Notes under the pieces: model-generated
What the model saw: only the letters and a program-made list of their open reading frames with translations
The model's database searches: none
Told to the model about the DNA's origin: nothing
Assembly: GCA_016719785.1 (NCBI GenBank)
Contig: JADJYJ010000017.1
Coordinates: forward strand, 1-64,000
Origin: Candidatus Amarolinea dominans
GTDB taxonomy: Bacteria; Chloroflexota; Anaerolineae; SSC4; Amarolineaceae
Direction of reading: 5' to 3'
Length of the DNA: 64,000 bases
Made by a program: the position numbers and the translations under genes
In this document: in pieces, positions 6,993 to 15,610 of the stretch
How the letters are laid out: every line of letters starts with the position of its first letter
How positions within the stretch are numbered: position 1 is the stretch's first letter

Positions 6993-8816
6993 ATGCAGCT
7001 AACCTACACCCTGGCGATGCCAACCCCTGTCACCCATCTGTTTCATGTCACCCTGACCGTGACCGGCCTGGAGCAGCCGACGGCTGAGTTTGCCATGCCG
7101 GTGTGGACGCCCGGCTCCTACCTGGTACGCGAATACGCACGCCATGTGCAAGGGTTTGCGGCGGCGGATGGCGCGGGTCAGGGCCGGCCCTGGCGCAAAA
7201 TTGCCAAGAACCGCTGGCTGGTGGAAACGGCCGGCGTTGACCGCGTCACTCTCAGCTACCAGGTCTACGCGGGCGAACTGTCGGTGCGCACCAGTCACCT
7301 GGACAGCACGCACGGCTACTTCAATGGCGCCACCGTTTTCATGAGCCTGGACGGCGGCCGCGATCTGCCCTGCGACCTGGTCATCACGCCCTTCCCCGGC
7401 TGGCGTATCTCCACACCGCTGCCCGCGGCGGCCGGTGAGATCAACCGCTATCACGCCGACAACTTCGACCACCTGATTGACAGCCCCACCGAGATCGGCG
7501 CCCACCAGGTGATTGAATTCGAGGCGCTGGGCAAGCCGCACCGCATCGCCTTTTACGGTCATGGCAACGAAGACCTGACTCGCCTGACGGCCGACACGCA
7601 GAAAATCGTCGAGACGGCCGGGGCCATCTTCGGCGGCCTGCCCTATGACGATTATCTGTTCATCATCCATGCCACGGAACGACGGCGCGGCGGGCTGGAG
7701 CATCGCAATTCCAGCAGCAACGGCGTGGTGCGCTGGAATTTTGGCGATGACAAGGAGTACCGTCAGCAAGTCCTGGCCCTGCTGGCGCACGAGTTTTTCC
7801 ACGTCTGGAACGTCAAGCGCATCGTGCCCGTAGGCTTCCTGGCCTTCGACTACGACGAAGAAAACTACACCAAACTCCTGTGGGTCATGGAAGGCTGGAC
7901 TTCGTATTTCGAGCTGCTCATTCTGCGCCGCGCCGGCCTGTGGACGGCCAGCGCTGTGCTGGAAGAGACGGCCCAGCGCATCCTGCGCTTGCAGCAAACG
8001 CCCGGCCGTCTGCTGCAGAGCGCCGAGATGTCGAGCTTCGACACCTGGATCAAATTCTATCGCCCTGATGAAAACAGTCAGAACACGGGCATCTCCTACT
8101 ACAACAAGGGTGCGCTGCTGGGCATGCTGCTCGACCTCGATCTGCGCCGGCAGAGCGGCGGTCAGCGTTGCCTGGACGATGTCATGCGCCACTGCTGGCA
8201 GGACTACGCCCTGGTCGGCCGCGGCCTGCCCGAAGCCGATTTTCAGGCCGTCGTCGAGACAGTGGCCGGCGCCTCTCTGGCCGATTTCTTCGAGCGTTTC
8301 GTGCGCGGCGTTGACGAACTGCCCTTCGATGACCTCCTGGCCCACGCCGGGCTGGAGCTGCGCTTCGGCTATCAGGATGACAAGCCCAACGGCGCGGCTG
8401 ACACCCCGCCTGCGCGCAGGGCAGGGCTGGGCCTGCGCGTGGAGGAGACCGACGGCCGTTCGCTGATCAGCACAGTCTTTGCCGATGGCGCCGGCGCCGC
8501 GGCCGACGTGGCGCCTGGCGATGAGCTGCTGGCGCTCGATGGCCTGCGCGTGACTGCATCGTCCCTCAATCGGCGCCTGGACGGCTATCACCCCGGCGAT
8601 CGCGTCACGCTGACGCTGTTCCGCCGCGATGAGCTGCGCCAGGCTGAGGTGACGCTGGGCGTGCGACCGTTCAACCGCCTGCAAATGCGCCCGGCCGCGG
8701 CGGTCACGGAGGCGCAGCAGGCGCTCTTCAGCCAATGGCTGCACGAACCATTCCCGGCGCCCGATTTCGTCGCCACGGGCGATATCGAGATCGAATCCGA
8801 GAAACCAAAAACCTGA
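6993..8816 (+). CDS. M61 family metalloprotease with C-terminal PDZ domain
   Basis: A 607-residue member of peptidase family M61 (glycyl aminopeptidase). The N-terminal beta-domain (1-170) precedes the gluzincin catalytic domain. The zinc motif HEFFHVWNVKRI begins at H266 (H266, E267, H270), and the family-specific continuation WNVKRI is intact. WVMEGWTSYFE supplies the third zinc ligand (the glutamate in MEGW). The C-terminal part (about 480-570) is a PDZ domain with LRVEETDGRSLISTVF...GDELLALDG. The usual start MQLTYTLAMP fits ATG 6993; an in-frame ATG at 6978 is possible, and neither has a strong ribosome site. No signal peptide is seen, so it is probably cytoplasmic. It is followed at 11 bases by the phosphatase gene, likely the same transcript. 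Confidence 0.9.
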   Translation: MQLTYTLAMPTPVTHLFHVTLTVTGLEQPTAEFAMPVWTPGSYLVREYARHVQGFAAADGAGQGRPWRKIAKNRWLVETAGVDRVTLSYQVYAGELSVRTSHLDSTHGYFNGATVFMSLDGGRDLPCDLVITPFPGWRISTPLPAAAGEINRYHADNFDHLIDSPTEIGAHQVIEFEALGKPHRIAFYGHGNEDLTRLTADTQKIVETAGAIFGGLPYDDYLFIIHATERRRGGLEHRNSSSNGVVRWNFGDDKEYRQQVLALLAHEFFHVWNVKRIVPVGFLAFDYDEENYTKLLWVMEGWTSYFELLILRRAGLWTASAVLEETAQRILRLQQTPGRLLQSAEMSSFDTWIKFYRPDENSQNTGISYYNKGALLGMLLDLDLRRQSGGQRCLDDVMRHCWQDYALVGRGLPEADFQAVVETVAGASLADFFERFVRGVDELPFDDLLAHAGLELRFGYQDDKPNGAADTPPARRAGLGLRVEETDGRSLISTVFADGAGAAADVAPGDELLALDGLRVTASSLNRRLDGYHPGDRVTLTLFRRDELRQAEVTLGVRPFNRLQMRPAAAVTEAQQALFSQWLHEPFPAPDFVATGDIEIESEKPKT

Positions 8817-8827
8817 GCCAATGCCCA

Positions 8828-9457
8828 ATGTCATCTGAACTCACCACCATCTGGCTGCTGCGTCATGGACAGTCGCAGTGGAATCATGAAGGGCGCTGGC
8901 AGGGACAGGCCGACATCCAGCTCAGCGAACTGGGCCGCCAACAGGCGCACCGCGTGGGGCAACGGCTCCGTCGTTACCAGATCGAGCATCTGATCAGCAG
9001 CGACGCGACGCGCGCGCTGGAGACGGCGCAGGTTGTCGGTTCCTACCTGCACCTGACGCCCTCACCGCACGCGGGTCTGCGCGAGTCGGACATCGGCGCC
9101 TGGACCGGGCTGACCTCGGCTGAGATCAAAGCCCGTTTTCCCGAAGAATGGGCGGCCATGAACGCGCGTGCGGATGTGGCCCGCGGCGGCGGTGAAACGT
9201 ACAGCGAACTGCGTAGTCGCACCTGGGCCGTCGCGCAGGAGGCGGTGGCGCGCCATCACGGGCAAGCCGTCCTGCTGGTGTCGCACGGGACGGCCATTCG
9301 CGCCTTGATTTCGGCTGCGCTCGGGCTTGACGTCTTCACCATGCACAACCTGTGGATTGGTGGGAACACTGCGCTCAGCCGCCTGCGCTTTCGCGACGGG
9401 CGCTTTCATCTCGATCTGCACAACGACACCGCGCACCTCGAAGAAGCGGAGGCATAG
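8828..9457 (+). CDS. Histidine phosphatase family protein (phosphoglycerate mutase-like)
   Basis: A 209-residue one-domain protein. LLRHGQSQWN holds the phospho-accepting H13 and the phosphate-binding R12. ALETAQVV supplies the second arginine region, ESDIGAWTGLT the acid/base region, and VLLVSHGTAIRALI the second catalytic histidine. Proteins of this kind (CobC, GpmB, PhoE types) remove phosphate from small molecules; the substrate cannot be read from sequence. The start at ATG 8828 matches the usual distance to RHG. It lies 11 bases after the M61 gene and six bases before a small membrane protein, so the three are probably one operon. Confidence 0.9.
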   Translation: MSSELTTIWLLRHGQSQWNHEGRWQGQADIQLSELGRQQAHRVGQRLRRYQIEHLISSDATRALETAQVVGSYLHLTPSPHAGLRESDIGAWTGLTSAEIKARFPEEWAAMNARADVARGGGETYSELRSRTWAVAQEAVARHHGQAVLLVSHGTAIRALISAALGLDVFTMHNLWIGGNTALSRLRFRDGRFHLDLHNDTAHLEEAEA

Positions 9458-9463
9458 GAACCT

Positions 9464-9766
9464 GTGGGAACGATCCTGCCCGCGGTCCTCGGCAGTGCAT
9501 TGATCCTGCTCGGCGCGGCCTACCCGCTGCTGGCGCTGATGCGCATCGCCCGCCTGCTCAACGACAAGGCGCAGCGTCCGTCGTCGCGGCAATTGGCGAT
9601 CCGCCTGCTGCTGACGGCCGCGCTACCGGTCGGCGCGATCCTGGGCGGCGTCGGTCTGCTGCTGCCGCGGCTCTGGCAAAACCCCATCTTCAGCGCGCTG
9701 GTCGTCGCGGCCGCCGTGGTTGTGGCCGCTTGCGCCATCCTGCTTTCGATCCGCCGCCTGCGGTGA
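9464..9766 (+). CDS. Small hypothetical membrane protein
   Basis: A 100-residue protein with three predicted membrane segments (about 4-25, 48-66 and 74-94) and short basic connecting loops. The GTG start follows the phosphatase stop by six bases. No recognised domain; the position suggests co-transcription with the phosphatase and M61 protease. Confidence 0.6.
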   Translation: MGTILPAVLGSALILLGAAYPLLALMRIARLLNDKAQRPSSRQLAIRLLLTAALPVGAILGGVGLLLPRLWQNPIFSALVVAAAVVVAACAILLSIRRLR

Positions 9767-9817
9767 TGCTCAGTCTGGTGGAGAACTGTCTTTACGCGCA
9801 GACGCCGCTATCTTCCC

Positions 9818-9852
9818 CCCTTCTCCTCTCCGCTGTGCGGAGAGGAGAAGGG
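9818..9852. repeat. REP-like palindrome, copy 1
   Basis: Two perfect 16-base arms around a TGT loop (left arm CCCTTCTCCTCTCCGC, 9818-9833; right arm 9837-9852), followed by GGCCGGGGATGAGGTGAGG. A near-identical copy is at 15654-15688. It lies between two same-strand genes and could end transcription, but the long perfect stem and conserved right flank point to a dispersed repeat. Confidence 0.7.
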
Positions 9853-9904
9853 CCGGGGATGAGGTGAGGTCGCTCTGCCCCCAACAAGTGCTGGTAACAA
9901 AAAA

Positions 9905-10861
9905 ATGTTCGACATCAACGCGACACCCATACAAGAAGACGACCTGCCCGCGGTCGCAGCCCTGGTCAACGAAGCGCTGACCCAGGTACCGATCAGCGCG
10001 ACGGTCAGCGCGGACTCGTTTCGCCGGCTGGGCCTGTTGAATGAACAGGGCACGCTCTATCCGCTCGATCTGCACAATGACCCGGCGGGCTGGCTGCTGG
10101 TGCGCGACCGAAACACGACGCTCGGTTTTGTTCATGCCTGTACTGGCTACCTGCCCGATGCCGCCGCGCCATCCCTCGTTGGGCAAGGTCCCCCGGCCCC
10201 AGCCGCCGCGCCGCCGGTTGGATTCATCCGCTTCCTGATTTTTCCGCCCGGCCGGAACGATGTGGGCGGCGTCCTGTTAGCCGCGGCAGAAAAATTCCTG
10301 CGCGCGGCCGGTGTGCGCACCGTGTACGCCTGGCACCCGCAGGCCGGTTATCCGTTCTACCATGCTGGCGTCGGCATCTCCAACGGACAGGATTTCTACG
10401 GCCTGAGTGCGCTCAGTGAAGCCGGCTACCTGTTGACCACGCGCGTGCTCTGTTACCAATGCAACTTGGGGCAACCCATGCCCGAATACACGCCGGCCCG
10501 ACGTCTGCGCTGCGTCATGCGCCCCGCCATCGGCATGCCCTGGTCGCTGTCGGCGTTTCTGCCCGGCGAGCCTCAGCCGTGCGCCCAGGTGCAGATCAAG
10601 ACGCTGCCTGAAGCGCTGGCCGTGAATGGCAAACCGCGCGCCTATCTGCTGCATGCGGCTGTACGGGAAGAAATGCAGCGCCAGGGGGTCGGCCGCTGGC
10701 TCCTGCAGCGCGCGTGCAACGAGTTCAGCGCGCGCGGCTTCGCGGCCATCATCGCGCATGCAACACACCAACAGGCGGCCGCGCAAGCCGTTCTACCTCA
10801 AGCGGGCTTCGAGGAACTGGCCTTCCGGGGCTACACCTTCGAGCGTCAGATACCCCGATAG
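9905..10861 (+). CDS. Tandem GNAT-like acetyltransferase
   Basis: A 318-residue protein that appears to hold two GNAT-type folds. The first (about 1-165) has FIRFLIFPPGRNDVGGVLLAAAEKFL, where the CoA-binding loop (Q/R-x-x-G-x-G/A) is degenerate. The second (about 210-315) has HAAVREEMQRQGVGRWLLQRAC, with RQGVGR as a good acetyl-CoA loop, and ends with the AAQAVLPQAGFEELAFRGYTFER strand typical of the family. So the C-terminal half is probably the active one. The acceptor is unknown. It starts 53 bases after the REP-like palindrome and may have its own promoter, which I could not identify. Confidence 0.8.
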   Translation: MFDINATPIQEDDLPAVAALVNEALTQVPISATVSADSFRRLGLLNEQGTLYPLDLHNDPAGWLLVRDRNTTLGFVHACTGYLPDAAAPSLVGQGPPAPAAAPPVGFIRFLIFPPGRNDVGGVLLAAAEKFLRAAGVRTVYAWHPQAGYPFYHAGVGISNGQDFYGLSALSEAGYLLTTRVLCYQCNLGQPMPEYTPARRLRCVMRPAIGMPWSLSAFLPGEPQPCAQVQIKTLPEALAVNGKPRAYLLHAAVREEMQRQGVGRWLLQRACNEFSARGFAAIIAHATHQQAAAQAVLPQAGFEELAFRGYTFERQIPR

Positions 10862-10875
10862 GGAATCCATGGCTC

Positions 10876-11184
10876 AAATCAGCGTACAACTATTTCGATG
10901 GCGACCTGCGCGGGCTGGTGGAGCGGGTTGCACCCTACAAGCTGCTGCACGTCATCTTTCGCCAATCGGTCAGTCCTGAGCAACTGCTCACCTTCGGCGA
11001 AGTCGAATCGGTGGATGAAATCGAAGCCACGCTGCGCGTCCCACGTGGGCGGACCTCAGAATATGCCGCCCGCCTGCTGGCCGCCTTCCAGGTGGACGAC
11101 GTCACCATCCAGGAACCGCCGGTGGAAGCCATCATCAGCCAGATCTTCCAGGAGCAAGCCGCCCTGACCGCCGCACCCGCGTAG
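10876..11184 (+). pseudogene. C-terminal remnant of an ABC transporter ATP-binding protein
   Basis: About 100 residues in one frame (FDGDLRGLVERVAPYKLLHV through PPVEAIISQIFQEQ) match the region that follows the ATPase core in ABC-2-type exporters, including the hallmark end (VEAIISQIF). The Walker A, signature and Walker B parts are absent: the upstream bases belong to the GNAT gene. This is therefore the stump of a deleted gene. The junction lies near 10865-10885. No partner permease is nearby. Confidence 0.65.
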
Positions 11185-11227
11185 GTTGCGCCGAATTCAT
11201 TCAGCGGCCCATCCGGCGGTCGCCAGA

Positions 11228-11256
11228 TTGACTTATCGGGTGTCTCGCGTGATAAT
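11228..11256 (+). promoter_or_regulatory. Promoter of the AAA ATPase / TOPRIM-like operon
   Basis: TTGACT (11228-11233), a 17-base spacer and GATAAT (11251-11256): two near-consensus boxes at ideal spacing. The expected start near 11263 leaves a leader of about 40 bases before ATG 11305. It gives the two-gene cassette its own expression, independent of the GNAT gene. Confidence 0.7.
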
Positions 11257-11304
11257 GGGCCGCAAGTAGTTTTGCCCCGTTTTGGACAGTGCGGAGAGGC
11301 TTCG

Positions 11305-12807
11305 ATGCTGACACGACTCAAGGTCTCTGGGTTCAAGAACCTGGTTGACGCAGACCTACGTTTTGGCCCGTTCACGTGCGTGGCCGGAGCCAATGGTACC
11401 GGCAAGTCCAATTTGTTTGACGCGATTCAGTTCCTCAGTAAATTAGCCGGTGACACGTTGCTCAACGCGGCCCTGGCGGTGCGTTCCGAAGGTAGACGCA
11501 CGGCCGATGTACGCAACATCTTCCATCGTATTGGCGACAATTACGCGGGTCAGATGACTCTCGAGGCAGAGATGATCGTCCCATCCACCGGAATTGACGA
11601 TTTGGGGCAGCGCGCTGAAGCGTCCATTACCCTCTTGTGCTACCGGCTTGTCCTGGCCTACCGGGCGGACAGCAATCTTCCCAGCCTGGGTTCACTAGAA
11701 ATCTTGCATGAGGAGCTGACTCACATCAACGTGACTGATGCGGCCAGGCATCTCCGCTTTCCGCACAAGCTGGCGTGGCGACGTTCGGTTGTCAAAGGCC
11801 GGCGCGTCGGCGAGTTCATCTCGACGGTCGAAAAAGAGGGGAGATGCATCATCAAGCTGCATCAAGAGGGCACGGCAGGGCGTCCGCGTGAATATCTCGC
11901 CGCCACGCTGCCGCGCACGGTCCTTTCGGCGGTCAATGCCATCGAGAGCCCAACAGCCTTGCTGGCGCGGCGCGAGATGCAGTCCTGGCGCCTGCTGCAA
12001 CTCGAACCCTCCGCGTTACGCGAGCCTGACGAATACACGGCCCTTCCTCGCTTGGGCGCTGACGGCTCACATATGCCGGCGACCCTGGACTATCTGAGGC
12101 GTGCAGCTCACAATGGAGATCAGTCTGGCGGCAGTAACGGGGAGTCGCCCATGCTGGATGAACTGGCTGCACGTCTCTCTGAACTTGTCGAACACGTCAA
12201 AACGATCCATGTTGACCGAGATGATCGCCGGCAGCTTCTGACACTGGAAATGACAGACCGCAGCGGTACTTCGTTACCGGCCCGTTCACTGTCTGACGGG
12301 ACGCTGCGCTTTCTGGCGTTGGCCGTGCTGGCTCTCGACCCGCGTGAAGAAGGGCTGATCTGCCTGGAAGAACCGGAGAACGGCATCCACCCCGAACGCA
12401 TCCCGGCGATGCTGCAGCTTCTGCAAGAAATCGCCGTTGATATAGAGAACGAGGTCGGTGCAGACAACCCGCTGCGACAGGTGATTGTCAACACTCACTC
12501 ACCCAGCGTGGTCAGCCAGGCGCCTGACGACGCCCTCCTGGTTTCCGAACTGCAAGAGGTGATGACGGCCGGGCAACGTGCGCAGGCGGCCCGATTTCGA
12601 TGGTTACCCGACACTTGGCGCTGCGATGCCGACCCAGACACACCTCCTGTGGCACGCGGCATCCTGCTGGCCTACCTCAATCCGGCGAGCCGCCCTGACC
12701 ACCAATTCGAGCAAGGTGCGCCTGCTAATGGCATTTCCAGGCCGCGTCGCCTTGTAGATCGGCCCGATTTTCAACCCTTTCTGCCTGGGATGAAACATCC
12801 GAGATGA
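11305..12807 (+). CDS. AAA ATPase of the RecF/OLD-like AAA_21 type, putative defence ATPase
   Basis: A 500-residue ABC/SMC-like ATPase. FKNL at residues 10-13 and Walker A GANGTGKS at 28-35 define the N-terminal lobe. The middle is a coiled, variable insert (about 60-310). The C-terminal lobe has an ABC-signature-like LSDGTLRFLALAVLAL (about 328-343), Walker B LICLEEPENGIHPERI (about 351-366) and the H-switch VNTHSPSVV near 395. This is the AAA_21 architecture found in OLD-like, AbiL-like, PARIS-like and retron-linked ATPases. Unlike true OLD proteins it lacks its own TOPRIM nuclease domain; the next gene appears to supply it, and the two overlap by four bases (ATGA). The start at ATG 11305 has GGAGAGG six bases upstream. 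Known relatives sense phage and release or activate a partner nuclease; that role is inferred here. Confidence 0.85.
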   Translation: MLTRLKVSGFKNLVDADLRFGPFTCVAGANGTGKSNLFDAIQFLSKLAGDTLLNAALAVRSEGRRTADVRNIFHRIGDNYAGQMTLEAEMIVPSTGIDDLGQRAEASITLLCYRLVLAYRADSNLPSLGSLEILHEELTHINVTDAARHLRFPHKLAWRRSVVKGRRVGEFISTVEKEGRCIIKLHQEGTAGRPREYLAATLPRTVLSAVNAIESPTALLARREMQSWRLLQLEPSALREPDEYTALPRLGADGSHMPATLDYLRRAAHNGDQSGGSNGESPMLDELAARLSELVEHVKTIHVDRDDRRQLLTLEMTDRSGTSLPARSLSDGTLRFLALAVLALDPREEGLICLEEPENGIHPERIPAMLQLLQEIAVDIENEVGADNPLRQVIVNTHSPSVVSQAPDDALLVSELQEVMTAGQRAQAARFRWLPDTWRCDADPDTPPVARGILLAYLNPASRPDHQFEQGAPANGISRPRRLVDRPDFQPFLPGMKHPR

Positions 12808-13472
12808 GGGATCTGACTTTCACTCTCGTGACGGATGGAAGTTCCGATGTCGTCCTGTTGCCCATTCTCACCTGGTTGCTGCGGACGAATGGAGTGGCTC
12901 TGCCACTGCAAGGAAGGTGGGCGGACACGCGCCGGGTGCATCTTCCTCGTCGGGCTACCCTGAGCGAGAGAATACACTTGGCTCTTGATCTGTATCCTTG
13001 CGAACTTCTCTTCATTCACCGCGATGCCGAGCGCGAACCACGCGATCTGCGCGTTGCCGAAATCCAAGAGGCATTGCATCGTTTACCGCCCAGCTCGCCC
13101 CAACCGACGGCCGTTTGCGTCGTACCGGTACGCATGCAGGAGGCGTGGCTTCTGTTCGACGAGATGGCGATCAAGGTCGCTGCCGGCAATCGCACCTTTC
13201 GTGAGAATCTCAACCTTCCCATGCTCAAAGACATGGAGTTGCTGCCGGATCCCAAGTCCGCGCTGTATGATTGTCTCCGACGCGCCAGTGGCTTACACGG
13301 GCGGCGCCTGCAAAGCTTTCCAGTGGGCCAGCGGGCTCGCCGTGTGGCCGACTTGATCGAAGATTTCTCGCCTTTGCGCGCTTTGCCTGCTTTTGGCGCG
13401 TTGGAAGAGGATGTGAAAGAGATCATGACGCGTCTTCATTTGCGCAGAGATACCTCGCAGCCACCGGGGTGA
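12804..13472 (+). CDS. TOPRIM/DUF4276-like partner of the AAA ATPase
   Basis: A 222-residue protein whose start overlaps the ATPase stop (ATGA). It has a TOPRIM-like pattern: LVTDGSSDVVLLPILTWLL at residues 8-26, where the usual Glu of EGxSD is replaced by Asp; LLFIHRDAERE near 68-78 as the acidic metal-binding strand; and VPVRMQEAWLLFDEMA near 108-123, the EAW motif seen in DUF4276/RloB-type proteins. In related two-gene systems this component is the nuclease or effector and the ATPase the sensor. Translational coupling supports fixed stoichiometry. The Asp-for-Glu change leaves catalytic ability open. Its stop is two bases from the convergent Fic gene. Confidence 0.7.
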   Translation: MRDLTFTLVTDGSSDVVLLPILTWLLRTNGVALPLQGRWADTRRVHLPRRATLSERIHLALDLYPCELLFIHRDAEREPRDLRVAEIQEALHRLPPSSPQPTAVCVVPVRMQEAWLLFDEMAIKVAAGNRTFRENLNLPMLKDMELLPDPKSALYDCLRRASGLHGRRLQSFPVGQRARRVADLIEDFSPLRALPAFGALEEDVKEIMTRLHLRRDTSQPPG

Positions 13473-13473
13473 G

Positions 13474-14406
13474 CTACGAGCCTGCCGACTGCCGGTAGGC
13501 GTCCACGGCCTGCCTGGTGGTGTACCACACCTTGCCGCGCTTGACTGCTTCCAGGCGGCCGTTGCGCGCCAGCAAGCCCAGGTATTCCTGGCTGTAGGGC
13601 GTCCCTTCGACCGCCTGCCGCAGTGGAATCCACTGCTCTGCCGGGTCAGGCATGCTGCCGCGGGACGTGCAGGCTTCGAGGTAAAGGGTCAGGCTGCGCT
13701 CAACGGCCCGCCCCACGAAGTTGGCGATGGGCGGTTCGTTCCCCACGTCGGCCTGGGCCAGAACGCGGTAGTACTGGCCGCGGTTTTCGCTCAAGATGAT
13801 GGTGGGTGGAAACCCATCGCGCAGGAGCAGGAGGTTCATCACCAGGCGAGCCGTGCGGCCGTTCCCATCTATGAACGGATGAATCGCGGCCAGGCGATGA
13901 TGGGCAAGGGCTGCCCGGCTGATCGGATGCAAGGACAGGGCTGTGCTGTTGAGCCACTCCGCCCAGTCGGCCATCAGGTATGGGAGGTCCCAACTCTCCG
14001 GCGGCTGATGACGCGCCCCGCCAATCCGCACCGGAAGCGTGCGATATTGGCCGGCGTTGGCATCATCAATCTGCGTCAGCACAAGCTTGTGAATCTGCCG
14101 CGCGTGAAACGCGTTGATCGGTTCATCGCCAGCGGCCAGCATCTGGACGTAATCAATCGCATCCCTGTGATTGATCACCTCGAAGTGCTCGCGCAGACTC
14201 TTGCCGCCGATGGTCAGCCCGGTTTCCAGAATGAACTGTGTCTCACGCAGCGTCAAGGTGCTGCCCTCGATGGCGTTGGAATGGTAGATCCACTCCACCA
14301 TCAGTTGTTCCTGCAGACGACGGAGCGCCGCGGGCGGCAGCGGCCGCAGAGCGTCCAACTGCGCTTTCTTGCGGTTCAGGCGAGCCAAGAGGCGTGATTC
14401 CAGCAC
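13474..14406 (-). CDS. Fic family protein (AMPylase-type, class II)
   Basis: A 310-residue Fic protein. The N-terminal inhibitory helix contains SNAIEG (residues 43-48), the class II motif whose glutamate blocks ATP. The catalytic loop HPFIDGNGRTAR starts at H176 and is complete (HPFx(D/E)GNGRxxR). Fic enzymes transfer AMP or similar groups to hydroxyl side chains and may act as toxins. The last 60 residues look like a winged helix (QEYLGLLARNGRLEAVKRGKVW, in parts), common in Fic/DOC regulators and suggesting DNA binding. GTG 14406 is preceded by AGGAGAA six bases away. It converges on the ATPase/TOPRIM pair with only a two-base gap; a functional link is possible but not shown. Confidence 0.9.
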   Translation of the reverse strand: MLESRLLARLNRKKAQLDALRPLPPAALRRLQEQLMVEWIYHSNAIEGSTLTLRETQFILETGLTIGGKSLREHFEVINHRDAIDYVQMLAAGDEPINAFHARQIHKLVLTQIDDANAGQYRTLPVRIGGARHQPPESWDLPYLMADWAEWLNSTALSLHPISRAALAHHRLAAIHPFIDGNGRTARLVMNLLLLRDGFPPTIILSENRGQYYRVLAQADVGNEPPIANFVGRAVERSLTLYLEACTSRGSMPDPAEQWIPLRQAVEGTPYSQEYLGLLARNGRLEAVKRGKVWYTTRQAVDAYRQSAGS

Positions 14407-14473
14407 GTTCTTCTCCTATCGGTATCGGATACGCCTGGTTATTGTACACCCGATACAGAATCCCGACAAACGC

Positions 14474-14738
14474 ATGATGAGACTGCTCAAGCTGGTGCGT
14501 AAACGGGCCGGGCTGTTGGTGTTGTGGCCGCTGAACGACGACGAACGCCGGGTGCAGGGGGCGGTGATCGGGTTGCCGGTGCTCTGCAAGTCCCCGGACG
14601 CGACCCTGGCCGAGGGGGTTGGCGCAGACCTGGGAGTATGCTGACCGCTGCGCCGCCGCTGAGGCGCGCCTGGTGATCTTCGATCGCAGGCCGGGCATGG
14701 CCTGGGAGCAGGGGATCTTCCACAACAGACATCACTGA
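14474..14738 (+). pseudogene. C-terminal remnant of an AAA-ATPase / PD-(D/E)XK nuclease-type protein
   Basis: The 470 bases between the Fic gene and the next gene hold the decayed tail of a common predicted ATPase with a C-terminal PD-(D/E)XK domain. Frame one (from 14474) reads RRVQGAVIGLPVLCKSPDATLAEG. After one extra G in a run of five G (about 14616-14620) the next frame continues AQTWEYADRC...ARLVIFDRRPG and stops at 14738. The usual ELK catalytic strand has become GLP, so the site is dead. The ATPase half is missing. Confidence 0.6.
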
Positions 14739-14836
14739 GCAGAAAGGGACAATCGGTGGTATACTGTGCCCGTGACAAGAGCGGATTATGTGGATTCGCA
14801 GTTTTTCATCTGTTCGGGTGTTTGATCTGACGAGAT

Positions 14837-14860
14837 AGGAATGCATACAGGAATGCGTAC
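14837..14860 (+). repeat. Two adjacent 12-bp direct repeats upstream of a small gene
   Basis: AGGAATGCATAC (14837-14848) is followed directly by AGGAATGCGTAC (14849-14860), and then by AGGATGGAGG, which contains the ribosome binding site. A TATACT box at 14760-14765 lies upstream without a clear -35. The repeats could be an operator or a leader element. Confidence 0.4.
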
Positions 14861-14878
14861 AGGATGGAGGAATGTCCG

Positions 14879-15172
14879 ATGACAGCTACAGTGACATTAG
14901 AACTACCGGAGAGTGTCTTGATTCAGGCGCTCAGAAAATTGCCGCCTGCGCGACGCTACGAACTGCTGCGCCGGATAGACAACGAAGCGTTGCGCGTTAA
15001 GCCTGGAACCGACGTCAACCAACGCTTAGAACAACTCCCTGCATTGACGCCAGAGAGAACGCGCGCGCTGCGCAGCACGCTAAACCAGGCACTTGGGTTG
15101 CTGGTCACTGAGCGCGCCGCCCCAACAGCTGAACCACCCGTGAATTCATTCGGTGGGGCCAACGCAACCTGA
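14879..15172 (+). CDS. Small antitoxin-like hypothetical protein
   Basis: A 97-residue protein. The N-terminus TATVTLELPESVLIQALRKL has the beta-strand-plus-helix pattern of ribbon-helix-helix-type antitoxins, followed by PPARRYELLRRID. The start at ATG 14879 has GGAGG eight bases upstream; the ATG at 14864 overlaps that site. No toxin gene follows in the same direction; the next gene is convergent. The C-terminus (PVNSFGGANAT) is encoded partly by the dispersed GAATTCATTC motif, so the reading frame may have been extended by a repeat insertion. Confidence 0.55.
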   Translation: MTATVTLELPESVLIQALRKLPPARRYELLRRIDNEALRVKPGTDVNQRLEQLPALTPERTRALRSTLNQALGLLVTERAAPTAEPPVNSFGGANAT

Positions 15173-15185
15173 CGTGGTCAGGTTG

Positions 15186-15548
15186 TCAGGCCGGTAGATC
15201 GAGTCGTTCATCAATCCAATCGCGCAGTAAGGCACTGATGCTTTTCCGCGCCGCGGTCGCTTCGGCCCATAGGATAGCTTTGGTTAGCGCATCCAGATGA
15301 ATCGTTGCGGTTTCGTCCGACTTACGCGTAGTGGGAAAGAGCACAGTCTCGAAATACTCGGTGGGGTAGAGATAATCCTCCCCCTCATTGTCAATGATTC
15401 GCAATTCTCCCAACCGCCGTTCATCTTCGGTTGGCGGCAAGGCCTTGTAGACGCGACCGATCGTAAGGCTGGCCAACGTTTCGTCGCGTAATGGCTGACC
15501 ACGAAAATAAACATAGGATTTGTTGTTCAGGCAGCGTACATACCTCAT
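15186..15548 (-). CDS. Small protein with SH3-like N-terminus and ribbon-helix-helix-like C-terminus
   Basis: A 120-residue protein. Residues 1-75 (VRCLNNKSY...LTIGRVYKALPP...GELRIIDNEGEDYLYPTEYFE) match a small SH3-like barrel seen in many uncharacterised bacterial proteins. Residues 80-118 (TATIHLDALTKAILWAEATAARKSISALLRDWIDERL) resemble a ribbon-helix-helix DNA-binding unit. The fusion suggests a regulator or antitoxin. ATG 15548 is preceded by GGAGAA at five bases. It converges with the antitoxin-like gene with a 13-base gap. Confidence 0.6.
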   Translation of the reverse strand: MRYVRCLNNKSYVYFRGQPLRDETLASLTIGRVYKALPPTEDERRLGELRIIDNEGEDYLYPTEYFETVLFPTTRKSDETATIHLDALTKAILWAEATAARKSISALLRDWIDERLDLPA

Positions 15549-15610
15549 GCGATTCTCCGAATTTTACGTTTGTCCTTTTCTTCCCGACGTGGTTGCACCA
15601 CGTCGAAGGC

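Noticed and set aside
6999..8834. A 611-residue minus-strand frame
   Set aside because: Shadow of the M61 protease gene, whose motifs are all on the plus strand.
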